42,035 nucleotides of DNA from an uncultured Oscillospiraceae bacterium. Lineage in GTDB: Bacteria > Bacillota > Clostridia > Oscillospirales > Acutalibacteraceae. The stretch covers positions 1-42,035 of the forward strand of contig UQRL01000019.1 of the NCBI GenBank assembly GCA_900543555.1, read 5' to 3'. The translations under genes and the position numbers were made by a program. The notes under the pieces were generated by a model that was not told the origin of the DNA, ran no database searches, and worked only from the letters and a program-made list of their open reading frames with translations. Below are positions 23,642 through 30,996 of this stretch, in pieces. The number at the start of each line of letters is the position of its first letter. Position 1 is the stretch's first letter.

Positions 23642-23657
23642 GCCGCCTGAGGGCGGC
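23642..23657 (+). other. mRNA hairpin between uppP and ftsK
   Basis: GCCGCC-TGAG-GGCGGC with no T run downstream; not a terminator. Confidence 0.4.
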
Positions 23658-23694
23658 AAACCGGTGAGCTTGTGGAAGAGAAGGAGGGAGACTT

Positions 23695-26445
23695 TTGCCA
23701 ACAAAGCAGAGCGCATCGAAGAAGAGGCCGGCGCAAAAGCGGACCCCGCCAGCCTCTTCCGCCAAAAAGAAGGCCACAGGAAGGAATGGGGCGAAAAGCA
23801 CTTCCCGGGGAGGAAGGGGAACCCAGAGCCCGCCCCTTACGGCGGAAGCCATCCGGCAGAAGAACCAGATTCGGGCAGTGGTGCTGTTTGCCTGTGCCAT
23901 TTTGCTGGGCTGCCTGGCACTTATTCCAGGGGACAATCTCTGGCGATGGGTCCACAACGCGATTTTAGGGCTGTTCGGCAGCTGGGCGCTGCTGTGGCCC
24001 GTGCTGATGATCTATGTGGCAGTCATCACCGCCATGGAAAAGCCCCGCGGCTCTATCAGCGGCAAGGTTTGGATGACAGCCTTGGTCATCGTGTTATTTT
24101 GCGCTACCGGCTTCATCTTTGGAGGGAAGTCCATTCCAGACGGTTTGAACTTTTGGGAATACATAGTATATCTCTACACCCAAAATGCAGGGACCAGCGG
24201 CGGCGTGGTAGGCGGGCTTTTAGGCCTTCCGCTGCTTCGGGCGGCAGGGGGTGTGGGCGCCCGCATCATCATTGTGCTGCTTCTCTTTGTGGCGGTGATG
24301 ATTCTCACCGGCACCACGCTTATCGGCCTGTTCCGAGTGGTTAAAAAACCGGTGGATATGGTCAGCGAGGGCCTGGAGAGCGCCCGGCTGCGCCGGGAAG
24401 AGGAGCGCCTGATTTTGGAGCGGGAAACCAGCATTGATGTCCCCCTTGAGGAACAGCTGCCCGCCCACCCTGTGCGTTCTGACTCTCCCGCCAGTTTGTT
24501 CCCGCCTCCTCCAGAAAAGAAGAAGTCCCCCAAGAAGAACGAGAAGCTGGACCGCTTGAAGGCCGTCTTTGGCGTAGAGGACTCCCCAGAGGAGGCGGAA
24601 CCCTCCGTGGAACAGGCGGTATCCGGCACACGGCCTGCAGAGGCCGCTGCCGCGAAGCAGGTGGAAGAGGGGACACAGGCCCTGGAGCGCGCATTGGAGG
24701 AGATTGGGGAAATCCACATCCCTGCACCGCCTGTGGAAGCCGTCCATTCCGATCCTCCCCATCTGGATCCCCCCGGTGAAACAGGGGAGGAAAGCGCCAA
24801 AGCCCCGGCTTCCGTTCCGGAGGGCCCTGCTGTTCCGGATGACGTGAAAGAGCTCACGGAAAAATTCATGGAGCAGAAGGAGCGCAATGACCGGAGGGAG
24901 GCTACTCCTGCCCAGCAGTTTCAGTACCAAACGGCGGAGCCCGCGAAGGCGTACTGCTTTCCACCGGTGACTATGCTGGCGGTAAGTCCCCACGGCAACC
25001 CTGTTCAAGAGACAGAGGAACTGCAGACGAACGGCCGCATCTTGGTGGACACCCTGAAAAGCTTTGGCGTGCAGACCAAGATCCTGGATATCTGCCGGGG
25101 CCCTTCTGTCACCCGGTATGAGATCCAGCCCGCTGCCGGCGTGAAGATCAGCAAGATTACCAACCTTTCTGATGACCTGGCGCTGAACCTGGCCGCCACC
25201 GGTGTGCGCATTGAAGCGCCCATCCCCGGGAAAGCTGCCGTAGGCATTGAGGTGCCCAATAAGAGCCGCAGCACCGTGCGGATGCGGGAACTGATCGAGT
25301 CCAACTCCTTCCAGTCCTCCAAAAGCAAGTTGTCCGTAGCCTTGGGCCGGGATATCGCCGGGCAGGCCGTCATCGCGGACCTGGCCAAAATGCCCCATCT
25401 GCTTATCGCAGGCACCACCGGTTCTGGCAAATCCGTGTGTATCAACTCCCTCATCGTCAGCATGCTTTACAAGGCCAGCCCCGATGAGGTGCGCTTCCTG
25501 ATGATCGACCCCAAGGCGGTGGAACTGACAGAGTACAACGGCATGCCCCACATGCTGGTGCCCGTGGTCACCGACCCCCGCAAAGCCTCTGGCGCTTTGG
25601 GGTGGGCTGTCTCTGAAATGATGAAGCGCTATAAGATCTTCTCTGAATTTAACGTCCGCAACCTGAAGGGGTATAACAGCCTGGCGGCTTCCCAAAGCTA
25701 TCAGGATGAAAACGGCCAGCCCATGCCGGCCATGCCCCAGATCGTCATTATAATCGACGAGTTGGCCGACTTGATGATGGCCGCCCCCAAGGAGGTGGAG
25801 GACTCCATTTGCCGTTTGGCCCAGCTGGCCCGCGCTGCCGGAATGCATCTGGTGGTGGCCACCCAGCGCCCCTCTGTGGACGTGGTGACCGGCTTGATCA
25901 AGGCCAATATCCCCAGCCGTATCGCCTTGACGGTTTCCAACGCCGTAGATTCCCGCACCATCTTGGATTCCGGCGGCGCAGAAAAGCTGCTGGGCAATGG
26001 CGATATGCTTTTCGCCCCGGTGGGAGTGACGAAGCCCCTTCGCGTTCAAGGCTGCTATGTCAGCGACGAGGAAATCTCTTCTGTGGTGGAGTTTGTCAAG
26101 CAGACCAAGTCCATCGAATATGATGAAAAGGTCATCGAGGAGATCGAGCGCAACGCTGCCAGCGATCCCAAGTCTGAGGACAACGGGGACAGCGAGGGCG
26201 GGGGAGACCCCATGATCGACGAGGCCATCAAGGTAGTAGTAGAGGCAGGCCAAGCCTCCACTTCATTGCTGCAAAGAAGGCTCCGCCTGGGCTATGCCCG
26301 TGCCGGACGGCTCATCGACGAGCTGGAACAACTGGGTGTGGTGGGTCCCCACGAGGGGTCGAAACCGCGGCAGGTGCTGATGACCTACGCCCAGTGGCTT
26401 GAAAAGAACATGCAGAAGGGGGATTCCCCCCACGAAGAGGAGTAA
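23695..26445 (+). CDS. ftsK: FtsK/SpoIIIE-family DNA translocase
   Basis: A 916-residue septal DNA pump moving chromosome through the closing septum at division or sporulation. After a Lys/Arg-rich cytoplasmic start come four membrane helices (~60-215), a long acidic Pro-rich linker (~220-420), and the alpha/beta RecA-type motor with Walker A GTTGSGKS (~573) and Walker [11 protein letters not shown] (~683). The C-terminal gamma winged-helix ([20 protein letters not shown], ~860-900) recognises polar DNA motifs. The start is TTG 23695, with AAGGAGGGAG 4-6 nt upstream and no better ATG. Eight nt separate it from the MBL gene. Confidence 0.95.
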   Translation: MPTKQSASKKRPAQKRTPPASSAKKKATGRNGAKSTSRGGRGTQSPPLTAEAIRQKNQIRAVVLFACAILLGCLALIPGDNLWRWVHNAILGLFGSWALLWPVLMIYVAVITAMEKPRGSISGKVWMTALVIVLFCATGFIFGGKSIPDGLNFWEYIVYLYTQNAGTSGGVVGGLLGLPLLRAAGGVGARIIIVLLLFVAVMILTGTTLIGLFRVVKKPVDMVSEGLESARLRREEERLILERETSIDVPLEEQLPAHPVRSDSPASLFPPPPEKKKSPKKNEKLDRLKAVFGVEDSPEEAEPSVEQAVSGTRPAEAAAAKQVEEGTQALERALEEIGEIHIPAPPVEAVHSDPPHLDPPGETGEESAKAPASVPEGPAVPDDVKELTEKFMEQKERNDRREATPAQQFQYQTAEPAKAYCFPPVTMLAVSPHGNPVQETEELQTNGRILVDTLKSFGVQTKILDICRGPSVTRYEIQPAAGVKISKITNLSDDLALNLAATGVRIEAPIPGKAAVGIEVPNKSRSTVRMRELIESNSFQSSKSKLSVALGRDIAGQAVIADLAKMPHLLIAGTTGSGKSVCINSLIVSMLYKASPDEVRFLMIDPKAVELTEYNGMPHMLVPVVTDPRKASGALGWAVSEMMKRYKIFSEFNVRNLKGYNSLAASQSYQDENGQPMPAMPQIVIIIDELADLMMAAPKEVEDSICRLAQLARAAGMHLVVATQRPSVDVVTGLIKANIPSRIALTVSNAVDSRTILDSGGAEKLLGNGDMLFAPVGVTKPLRVQGCYVSDEEISSVVEFVKQTKSIEYDEKVIEEIERNAASDPKSEDNGDSEGGGDPMIDEAIKVVVEAGQASTSLLQRRLRLGYARAGRLIDELEQLGVVGPHEGSKPRQVLMTYAQWLEKNMQKGDSPHEEE

Positions 26446-26453
26446 AAACCGCC

Positions 26454-27413
26454 ATGGGGGAGAGACGCGTTAAAGGGAAGGGGCGTCTGTTCCGTGCCTG
26501 GGCCTCCCGTGCGGCGCTGTGCGCATTGTGCGGCTTGCTGGTGTTTTCTGCCGCCCCGGCGGGACAGTCCTTTTGGACCAAGGCTTATACGCTTTCCGGC
26601 TTTCGCGGCCCCCAAGGGGAGGCGGGCCTGCGCCTTCATGTGATTGACGTGGGCAAGGCCGACGCCCTCCTTCTGGAATGTGAAGGGCATGCCGCCTTGT
26701 TGGATGGGGGCACCTCTGCCTCCGGGGACCGGGTGGTGGACTACTTGCTCCGGCTGGGAATAGAGAGCTTGGACTATGCCATCGCCTCCCATCCGGACAG
26801 TGACCACACCGGCGGGCTCTCCCAAGTGCTGGAGGAAGTCCCTGTGGGAGAGCTGGTGGTTTATCCCTGGCCAGAGGCCATGCGCCGCACCCTGGAATAC
26901 AGGGCCCTAGAAGACGCGGCTCGATCCTCTGCTGTTCCAGTGCGGCAGGTTCGCCCTGGGGAAAGCTTTTCCCTGGGCGGCACAAAGCTGGAAGTCTTGG
27001 GCCCGCTGCGGGACTATGAGGGAACCAACGATTGCTCCCTGGTGCTGCGGCTGGACTATTTGGGATTTTCTGCTTTGTTTTGCGGAGATATTGAATACCA
27101 AGCGGAGTTGGACCTGGTCAAATCCAGCGTGGATTTGGACGCCGACCTGCTCAAGGTGGCCCATCATGGCAGCGCGGGCTCCAGCTCACCGCGTTTTCTG
27201 GAAGCGGTTTCTCCCACATACGCGGCAATTTCCGTGGGGCCGGATAACAGCAACCTGCCCCGGGAGGAGACTCTTCTCCGCCTTGAAAGCGTGGGAGCTG
27301 AGATTTACCGAACCGATACCGATGGGGACCTGGTATTCTCCTGGGACGGGGAAGAATTGTCCCTTTGGAGCGAATTTTACAACACAGTGGAAAGGACAGA
27401 AGAGAAGCCATGA
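26454..27413 (+). CDS. Secreted or anchored metallo-beta-lactamase-fold hydrolase (ComEC C-terminal type)
   Basis: A 319-residue protein with an N-terminal signal-anchor (ASRAALCALCGLLVFSAAPAG, about 16-36) and an extracytoplasmic MBL domain: LHVIDVGKADALLLE, LDGG, the zinc motif ASHPDSDHTGG (HxxxDH-like, His at ~119), FCGDIE and LLKVAHHGSAGSS. This is the nuclease-like domain found at the end of ComEC/Rec2 without its channel; stand-alone forms are common in Clostridia and may cut nucleic acids or phosphoesters. ATG 26454 follows GAAGAGGAG; the next gene overlaps by 4 nt (ATGA). Confidence 0.88.
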   Translation: MGERRVKGKGRLFRAWASRAALCALCGLLVFSAAPAGQSFWTKAYTLSGFRGPQGEAGLRLHVIDVGKADALLLECEGHAALLDGGTSASGDRVVDYLLRLGIESLDYAIASHPDSDHTGGLSQVLEEVPVGELVVYPWPEAMRRTLEYRALEDAARSSAVPVRQVRPGESFSLGGTKLEVLGPLRDYEGTNDCSLVLRLDYLGFSALFCGDIEYQAELDLVKSSVDLDADLLKVAHHGSAGSSSPRFLEAVSPTYAAISVGPDNSNLPREETLLRLESVGAEIYRTDTDGDLVFSWDGEELSLWSEFYNTVERTEEKP

Positions 27414-27622
27414 AACAGCTTGTCATCGACCGTTTAGAGGGCAAATATGCCATCTGCACCGATAAGGACCAGAAGTTCTTCGCCATCGAATTGCCAGAAC
27501 TGCCCGCAGGGGCCAAGGCTGGCAGCGTGCTCACCATCACCGACGAGGGGGAGCTCCGCCTGGATGAGGAAGGCGCAAAGCCGGGCCAAAAGGGCGCGGG
27601 CCGAAGCAGCAAAAAAAGGTAA
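27410..27622 (+). CDS. DUF3006-family small protein
   Basis: A 70-residue protein: MKQLVIDRLEGKYAICTDKD, then FFAIELPELPAGAKAGSVLTI and a basic tail (GRSSKKR). This is the DUF3006 pattern, a small beta-barrel-like domain that repeatedly neighbours ComEC-type MBL hydrolases, as it does here. Its start overlaps the stop of the MBL gene (ATGA), so they are translationally coupled. No biochemical role is known for the family; a partner of the MBL enzyme is the obvious inference. Confidence 0.88.
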   Translation: MKQLVIDRLEGKYAICTDKDQKFFAIELPELPAGAKAGSVLTITDEGELRLDEEGAKPGQKGAGRSSKKR

Positions 27623-27636
27623 AGGGGGAGAGGACC

Positions 27637-28647
27637 ATGGGAAAGCTGCAATTCCTTCTGCGCTGTGTCAAAGACATGGATTACGCCGAGCTGTTCCGCA
27701 CGGTGGGGAAAGTTCACAAGCTGACCGGGAAGAACTCCGCCGCCATCTTGACGGATGTGATCCAGTGCGGTCTGAAATATGGTGCTGGCTTCAACGATTA
27801 TCTACTGTGTGAGTTCTACAACCTCACTGATGCTCAGCGGGCCACCTACATCACCCGCAAGGTGAACAACGACCTGGTGCGCATTCTGAATGACCGGGAC
27901 TACTACCATTTCTTTGACAACAAAACAGAGTTCTACACCACCTTCGCCAAGTACATCGGCCGCCAGTGGCTGGACTTTTCCAAGGCCAGCAAAGAGGACT
28001 TCAAAGCCTTTATGGAGACGCGGGACGCGGTGATGGTCAAGCCGGAGTCCTCCAGCGGCGGCTTTGGGGTGAACAAGCTCTTCAAAAAGGATTTTTCCAG
28101 CCTGGACGCCATGTATGACCAGCTAAAGGCTGAGGGCATCGGCGTGGTGGAGGACGTGCTCCAGCAGCACGAGACCATGAACAAGATGAACCCTCACGCC
28201 ATCAACACCCTGCGGGTGGTCACAGTGCTCAACGAGACGGGCCCCCACATCGTCTATGCCCATATCCGCATCGGCAACAGCGACCGGCCTGTGGACAACC
28301 TCCACTCCGGCGGTATGTTCGCCCCCATTGACCTGGAAAAGGGCGTCATCCAGTACCCTGCCTACGATAAGGCACGCCACACCTATACGGAGCATCCCCG
28401 CACCCACACCAAGATCCAGGGCTTTGCCATCCCCTATTGGGAGGAGGCCAAGGCCATGTGCCTGGAGGCCTCTCAGGTGGTGCCCCAGATGCGCTATGTG
28501 GGCTGGGACGTGGCCATCACGCCCAACGGCCCTGTGTTCGTGGAGGGCAACAACCTGCCCGGCTATGACATCCTGCAAATGCCGCCCCACACCCCGGATA
28601 AGATCGGCATGCTGCCCCGCTTCCGGGAATTTGTGAAGGGGATCTGA
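27637..28647 (+). CDS. Sugar-transfer-associated ATP-grasp protein
   Basis: A 336-residue ATP-grasp enzyme. The N-terminal helical part (LQFLLRCVKDMDYAELF...) is followed by the ATP-grasp core: MVKPESSSGGFGVNKL (nucleotide-binding Lys and Gly-rich loop, about 131-146), INTLRVVTVLNE (the INTLR motif of this subfamily), and WDVAITPNGPVFVEGNNLPGYD (metal-binding Glu/Asn). Relatives occur in cell-wall and exopolysaccharide gene sets and are predicted to ligate an amino group to a carboxylate; the substrate is unknown. Last gene of the tepA group, 14 nt after the DUF3006 gene. Confidence 0.85.
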   Translation: MGKLQFLLRCVKDMDYAELFRTVGKVHKLTGKNSAAILTDVIQCGLKYGAGFNDYLLCEFYNLTDAQRATYITRKVNNDLVRILNDRDYYHFFDNKTEFYTTFAKYIGRQWLDFSKASKEDFKAFMETRDAVMVKPESSSGGFGVNKLFKKDFSSLDAMYDQLKAEGIGVVEDVLQQHETMNKMNPHAINTLRVVTVLNETGPHIVYAHIRIGNSDRPVDNLHSGGMFAPIDLEKGVIQYPAYDKARHTYTEHPRTHTKIQGFAIPYWEEAKAMCLEASQVVPQMRYVGWDVAITPNGPVFVEGNNLPGYDILQMPPHTPDKIGMLPRFREFVKGI

Positions 28648-28689
28648 AATAAAAAAGACAGCTACATGCGTAGCTGTCTTTTTTATTTC
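28646..28689. terminator. Perfect 20-bp hairpin terminator
   Basis: GAAATAAAAAAGACAGCTAC and its exact complement flank a 4-nt loop (ATGC); the right arm contains TTTTTT. It overlaps the stop codon of the ATP-grasp gene and is symmetric, so it can act in both directions. Confidence 0.92.
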
Positions 28690-28704
28690 AACCTTTATAG
28701 TAAA

Positions 28705-28733
28705 CAAAAAGGTGAGTCCCATAAGGACTCACC
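28705..28733 (-). terminator. Terminator of the tRNA-Pro transcript
   Basis: Minus strand GGTGAGTCC-TTAT-GGGACTCACC followed by TTTTTG, 2 nt after the CCA end of the tRNA. Confidence 0.85.
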
Positions 28734-28735
28734 CT

Positions 28736-28811
28736 TGGTCCGAGTGGCGAGACTTGAACTCACGGCCTCTTGACCCCCAGTCAAGCGCGCTACCAACTGC
28801 GCCACACCCGG
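28736..28811 (-). tRNA. tRNA-Pro (anticodon GGG)
   Basis: On the minus strand the acceptor arm CCGGGTG pairs with CACTCGG (one G-U), discriminator A, and CCA is encoded. The D arm GCGC...GCGC carries TTGGT, the anticodon stem CTTGA/TCAAG holds loop CTGGGGG (anticodon GGG), and the T arm GTGAG/CTCGC encloses TTCAAGT. 76 nt. It reads CCC and CCU proline codons. Single-gene transcript with its own promoter and terminator. Confidence 0.95.
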
Positions 28812-28823
28812 ACAACGTGGTCT

Positions 28824-28852
28824 ATTATACAGGATGATTTTGAAAAATGCAA
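28824..28852 (-). promoter_or_regulatory. tRNA-Pro promoter
   Basis: Minus-strand TTGCAT (28852-28847), 17-bp spacer, TATAAT (28829-28824). Between here and 28958 is a T-rich and then GC-rich stretch with nothing else recognisable. Confidence 0.75.
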
Positions 28853-28958
28853 GCCCTTTTTTCAAAATTTTTGAATTTTTTTAACCTGGCAGGGATACGG
28901 CATCCCCGCGCGGGAGCGCGCCCACAAAAGGGCGTTTCTGTAAAGGGCCCCCATCGTG

Positions 28959-28987
28959 AAAAGAAAGGGAGCGGCCAGGCGCTCCCC
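28959..28987 (-). terminator. Terminator of the zinc-ribbon gene
   Basis: Minus strand GGGAGCG ... CGCTCCC followed by TTTCTTTT. Confidence 0.75.
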
Positions 28988-28995
28988 TGTCAGGC

Positions 28996-29337
28996 TTATT
29001 CGTTTACATGGTGGCAAGTGGGACAGGTCTTTCCGCCAGGGGGGAGTTGGGTTCCGCAGCGGTGGCAAAACTGCGGCGCCTTTGGTGCTGTATCTTCGGA
29101 AGGGGAAAGCTGGTTTAGCTTTTCTTCCAGGCGGTGGGAGGAATCCACCTGCTGGGCCAGCAGCTTGATGATTTCAGAAAGCCCCAGCAGTACGCCGCAA
29201 GCGATGCCTGCTAGAAAAGCGCACCAAAGCAGCGCAATGGCCCCGCCGCCGGAAAAGGCCAAAAAAATCCCCCACAGTACGCCAAGGGCAAGCACAGCCC
29301 ATCCAAATACCCGAAGGCCCAAGGACATGTCGTTCAT
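28996..29337 (-). CDS. Membrane protein with C-terminal zinc ribbon
   Basis: A 113-residue protein with two membrane helices (about 8-28, GLRVFGWAVLALGVLWGIFL, and 32-53), a helical charged linker (LLAQQVDSSHRLEEKLNQ) and a C-terminal zinc ribbon FCHRCGTQLPPGGKTCPTCHH (CxxC...CxxC). The function is unknown. The layout, a membrane hairpin carrying a cytoplasmic zinc finger, occurs in many small Firmicute proteins. GAGGAG precedes ATG 29337. It has its own promoter within the gap after the MGMT-like gene. Confidence 0.8.
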   Translation of the reverse strand: MNDMSLGLRVFGWAVLALGVLWGIFLAFSGGGAIALLWCAFLAGIACGVLLGLSEIIKLLAQQVDSSHRLEEKLNQLSPSEDTAPKAPQFCHRCGTQLPPGGKTCPTCHHVNE

Positions 29338-29363
29338 CGTAACTCCTCCTCTCCTCTGCTTTC

Positions 29364-29392
29364 AGTATAGCGGCAACGAAGAAAAAAAGCAA
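29364..29392 (-). promoter_or_regulatory. Promoter of the zinc-ribbon gene
   Basis: Minus-strand TTGCTT (29392-29387), 17-bp spacer, TATACT (29369-29364). Confidence 0.65.
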
Positions 29393-29396
29393 GCGT

Positions 29397-29732
29397 TTAT
29401 TCCCCTCTAAACTCACAGCCTGGAGCAGCAGGCTGCCACAGGCAAAGGCGCAAATCCACCCGGCCGTCCGGAAGGAAGGGAACGCCCTCCCGCTCTAAAA
29501 GCTGTCGCTGCACCGCCTTCCCGCCAAAGGCCCTCTCACAGCAGAGGGAGCCGTCCCGGTAAAGCACGCGATGGCAGGGAAGCCCTGCCGGAGCCCTGGC
29601 CATCACCGCTCCCACAATGCGGGCCGCCCGGGGGCTTCCCGCCAGCAGGGCAAGCTGCCCGTAGGTGGCAACGCGCCCCTCAGGGATACAGCGGACCAGT
29701 TCATAAACGCGCTTGGGAAAAGTGTCCTCCAT
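29397..29732 (-). CDS. MGMT-family DNA repair protein (short, alkyltransferase-like)
   Basis: A 111-residue protein consisting of only the DNA-binding/active-site domain of O6-alkylguanine-DNA alkyltransferase: FPKRVYELVRCIPEGRVATYGQLA (helix-turn-helix with the TYGQ motif), ARIVGAVMARAP and LPCHRVLYRDGSL. The PCHRV acceptor Cys is present, unlike classic ATL proteins, where it is Trp or Ala. The N-terminal Ada-type ribonuclease-like half is missing. It may repair O6-alkylguanine or flag lesions for excision repair. GGGAGGCG precedes ATG 29732. Confidence 0.9.
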   Translation of the reverse strand: MEDTFPKRVYELVRCIPEGRVATYGQLALLAGSPRAARIVGAVMARAPAGLPCHRVLYRDGSLCCERAFGGKAVQRQLLEREGVPFLPDGRVDLRLCLWQPAAPGCEFRGE

Positions 29733-29762
29733 GATACTCGCCTCCCGCAGATTATTTTCCTT

Positions 29763-29791
29763 ACTCTATCACGGCGAAAAACCGCTGTCAA
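29763..29791 (-). promoter_or_regulatory. Promoter of the MGMT-like gene
   Basis: Minus-strand TTGACA (29791-29786), 17-bp spacer, TAGAGT (29768-29763). Confidence 0.6.
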
Positions 29792-29870
29792 GACACAGGC
29801 GTTTTTCCTGAAAAAGATGTGTCTTGGCGGCGTGTTGTCCAAGGAAGGACAAGTTTCCCCCCAGAGGGAG

Positions 29871-29899
29871 TTGATTTTTCTACGCATGTCCGGTATAAT
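29871..29899 (+). promoter_or_regulatory. Promoter of the aldolase gene
   Basis: TTGATT (29871-29876), 17-bp spacer, TATAAT (29894-29899). Confidence 0.7.
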
Positions 29900-29940
29900 T
29901 AAATCAATCAAAAATCTTTCCATTTTGGGAGGCACGCTTT

Positions 29941-30804
29941 ATGTTAGTTTCCGCAAAAGAAATGCTTCAGAAGGCCAAGGCCGGTAAATACGCTGTGGGC
30001 CAGTTCAACATCAACAACTTGGAGTGGACCAAGGCAATCCTGCTCACCGCGCAAGAGCTCAACTCTCCTGTCATTCTCGGAGTGTCCGAGGGTGCCGGCA
30101 AGTATATGTGCGGCTACAACACCGTCACCGGCATGGTCAAGGGCATGATCGAGACCCTGAACATCACGGTTCCTGTGGCTCTGCATCTGGACCACGGCTC
30201 CTACGAGGGCGCCCTGAAGGCCATGGAGGACGGCTTCTCCTCCGTCATGTTTGACGGCTCTCATTACCCCATCGAGGAAAATGTGGAGAAGACCAAGGAA
30301 ATCATCCGGATTGCCACGGAAAAGGGCATCTCTGTCGAGGCTGAGGTCGGTGCCATTGGCGGCGAGGAAGACGGCGTTGTTGGCGGCGGCGAAGTGGCCG
30401 ATCCCGATGAGTGCAAGCGCATTGCCGATTTGGGCGTGACCATGCTGGCTGCTGGTATCGGCAACATCCACGGCGTGTATCCCGAGAACTGGCAGGGCCT
30501 GAATTTTGAGGTTCTGGAGAAAATCCAGGAGAAGACCGGCACCATGCCCCTGGTGCTCCACGGCGGCACGGGCATTCCTGCCGAAATGGTGAAGAAGGCC
30601 ATTTCCCTGGGCGTCTCTAAGGTGAACGTGAATACCGAGTGCCAGCTGGCCTTTGCTGCCGCCACCCGGAAGTACATCGAAGAGGGCAAGGACCAGCAGG
30701 GCAAGGGCTTCGACCCCCGCAAGCTGCTGGCTCCCGGCACAGAGGCCATCAAGGCTACTGTCAAGGAGAAGATGGAGCTGTTTGGCTCTGTCGGCAAGGC
30801 CTAA
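29941..30804 (+). CDS. fba: Class II fructose-bisphosphate aldolase
   Basis: A 287-residue zinc-dependent glycolytic enzyme splitting fructose-1,6-bisphosphate into dihydroxyacetone phosphate and glyceraldehyde-3-phosphate. Landmarks are ALHLDHGSYEGAL (catalytic Asp and zinc His), VEAEVGAIGGEEDG (zinc Glu), NIHGVYPENW (zinc His), LVLHGGTGIP (zinc His and phosphate loop) and KVNVNTECQ. Codon choice looks more biased than its neighbours, fitting high expression. GGGAGG precedes the ATG. Single gene with strong promoter and terminator. A tagatose-bisphosphate aldolase (GatY/KbaY-like) role cannot be excluded. Confidence 0.95.
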   Translation: MLVSAKEMLQKAKAGKYAVGQFNINNLEWTKAILLTAQELNSPVILGVSEGAGKYMCGYNTVTGMVKGMIETLNITVPVALHLDHGSYEGALKAMEDGFSSVMFDGSHYPIEENVEKTKEIIRIATEKGISVEAEVGAIGGEEDGVVGGGEVADPDECKRIADLGVTMLAAGIGNIHGVYPENWQGLNFEVLEKIQEKTGTMPLVLHGGTGIPAEMVKKAISLGVSKVNVNTECQLAFAAATRKYIEEGKDQQGKGFDPRKLLAPGTEAIKATVKEKMELFGSVGKA

Positions 30805-30832
30805 AAACTGCTGAAAACGGCGAAAAAGAGAT

Positions 30833-30870
30833 GGGACGGTACGTTTTTTCGTACTGTCCCTTTCTGTTTT
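30833..30870 (+). terminator. Terminator of the aldolase gene
   Basis: GGGACGGTACG / CGTACTGTCCC with a TTTTTT loop (one G-U pair), followed by TTTCTGTTTT. Confidence 0.85.
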
Positions 30871-30881
30871 GCCTAAATTTC

Positions 30882-30910
30882 TTGTGTTTTTCCACCCTTT
30901 GTGCTATACT
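30882..30910 (+). promoter_or_regulatory. Promoter of the PASTA pseudokinase gene
   Basis: TTGTGT (30882-30887), 17-bp spacer, TATACT (30905-30910). The ~80-nt leader contains CCAGCC-TTTGG-GGCTGG but matches no riboswitch I know. Confidence 0.6.
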
Positions 30911-30996
30911 ATATCTGTTATTTTGTGCTTACCAGCCTTTGGGGCTGGCAAAAGACGGGAAAAAGCCCCGTTGTTGGGCAAAGCATGGAGGAAAAG

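Noticed and set aside
23642..23657. GCCGCC-TGAG-GGCGGC as a terminator before ftsK
   Set aside because: No T run follows, and the downstream gene is close and on the same strand; kept only as a possible mRNA hairpin.
24220..26253. Long open frame of 677 codons on the minus strand
   Set aside because: It is the mirror of ftsK in a GC-rich gene with strong third-position bias. The product has no recognisable domain, and the plus strand encodes a full FtsK.
30911..30996. Possible riboswitch in the leader of the pseudokinase gene
   Set aside because: Only a 6-bp hairpin is seen; no conserved core of a known riboswitch class could be matched by eye.
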